From Spirochaetota bacterium (GTDB lineage Bacteria > Spirochaetota > UBA4802 > UBA5550), in the NCBI GenBank assembly GCA_022704585.1, contig JAKJGD010000114.1:1-6817 (forward strand): DNA of 6,817 nucleotides, given 5' to 3'. The first letter of the stretch is position 1; every line of letters starts with the position of its first letter. A program made the translations under genes and the position numbers. Under the pieces are notes generated by a model, which was not told the origin of the DNA, searched no databases, and saw nothing but the letters and a program-made list of their open reading frames with translations. Of this stretch, positions 6,468 through 6,817 are shown piece by piece.

Positions 6468-6817
6468 CCGGCAGCCTCCCGTTGAGGTGTAAGCCATTCC
6501 CCGCCCCGGTACTGTTTCTGCACTTCAGAGAGCCTGGCTTTCATGGAGGCATATGCCTCCTTTTTGCCAACGAGCCATTCCAGGTGCAGGCGCTGGCCTT
6601 CCTCGCCGAATTCGGGGTGGAAGTAGTAAAAAGAAAGGATGCCGCCTTCACGGCGCGCGCGGGATTTACACAGGGCACACTCAATCTCGCCTTCGCGAAA
6701 TCTGAACAGGTCTGAAAAGCAGCGGGGGCACCGGTCCGGTGCCGGGGATGCGGCAGGCAGGTCCGAGGTCAGCGAGGCGGCAAGCCGCGCAATCCCCGCA
6801 TCGAAGCCTTCGTTCAG
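6464..6817 (-). CDS. Zinc-ribbon-tailed protein, probable flavodoxin-like NAD(P)H-dependent oxidoreductase, C-terminal part
   Basis: A reading frame stays open from the right edge to a TGA at 6464, giving the last 117 residues of a larger protein; the start lies outside the window. Fragment residues 1-20 (LNEGFDAGIARLAASLTSDL) look like the final helix of a flavodoxin-like domain. C30-x2-C33 and C47-x2-C50 (CPRC...CALC) form a zinc ribbon. The tail HLEWLVGKKEAYASMKARL then EVQKQYRGGEWLTP resembles the C-terminus of NAD(P)H-dependent FMN-reductase/iron-sulfur-flavoprotein-like proteins as I recall them. The stop overlaps the etfB start by four bases (GTGA), so this is the upstream partner of the ETF genes, and a role moving electrons to or from ETF is plausible. 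That the frame is coding is fairly sure: it has the cysteine pattern and a coupled junction. The flavodoxin assignment rests on the C-terminus only and is tentative. Confidence 0.6.
   Translation of the reverse strand: MNEGFDAGIARLAASLTSDLPAASPAPDRCPRCFSDLFRFREGEIECALCKSRARREGGILSFYYFHPEFGEEGQRLHLEWLVGKKEAYASMKARLSEVQKQYRGGEWLTPQREAAG
6475..6480 (-). promoter_or_regulatory. Ribosome binding site of etfB
   Basis: GGGAGG on the minus strand lies 7 bases before the GTG at 6467, inside the end of the upstream gene. It is the strongest Shine-Dalgarno in the window and is the main reason for choosing this start over the ATG at 6497. Confidence 0.75.

Noticed and set aside
6468..6497. Ten-residue N-terminal extension of EtfB from the ATG at 6497
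   Set aside because: The GTG at 6467 has a strong Shine-Dalgarno, matches the conserved N-terminus and forms a GTGA overlap with the upstream gene.
6482..6715. Plus-strand open frame near the right end
   Set aside because: The minus strand here encodes the zinc-ribbon protein with a CxxC/CxxC pattern and a stop coupled to etfB; the plus frame shows no family features.

Overview
The window carries seven genes, all read on the minus strand, so gene order runs from the right end to the left. Both edge genes are cut by the window. Overall base composition is near 50% GC. A spirochaete, or a close relative, is the best guess for the organism. The main clue is a roughly 490-residue radical SAM protein with a C-terminal SPASM-type cysteine domain and a long N-terminal extension, which matches what I know as the spirochaete-restricted 'spiro-SPASM' family. 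It sits next to a SurA/PrsA-like periplasmic chaperone and an SpsF-like nucleotidyltransferase. This taxonomic call is inference, because no rRNA or lineage marker is present.

Right part (4701-6817): an electron-transfer operon. The 3' end of a zinc-ribbon protein, probably the tail of a flavodoxin-like NAD(P)H-dependent oxidoreductase, overlaps the etfB start in a GTGA junction. etfB is followed after 9 bases by etfA, whose Shine-Dalgarno overlaps the etfB stop codon. The three genes look translationally coupled, and the two ETF subunits should form a flavin-containing heterodimer that passes electrons between dehydrogenases and a downstream acceptor.

Middle (2956-4700): cimA, encoding (R)-citramalate synthase of the long, leucine-regulatory-domain type. 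This enzyme starts the threonine-independent route to isoleucine. Its 167-base upstream gap holds a possible sigma70-like promoter followed at once by a 10-bp inverted repeat and a good ribosome binding site, so cimA may have its own promoter and operator. No other branched-chain amino acid gene is visible.

Left part (1-2733): an exported parvulin-type peptidyl-prolyl isomerase/chaperone, then the radical SAM/SPASM protein, then the start of a cytidylyltransferase-family (SpsF/COG1861-like) gene. The gaps are 25 and 42 bases, so these three may be co-transcribed. The pairing of a radical SAM enzyme whose N-terminus looks like a degenerate nucleotidyltransferase with a genuine nucleotidyltransferase is the most intriguing part of the window. 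It hints at an uncharacterised surface-sugar or cell-envelope modification pathway. The 222-base gap at 2734-2955 shows no gene, and I found no convincing promoter or terminator in it.
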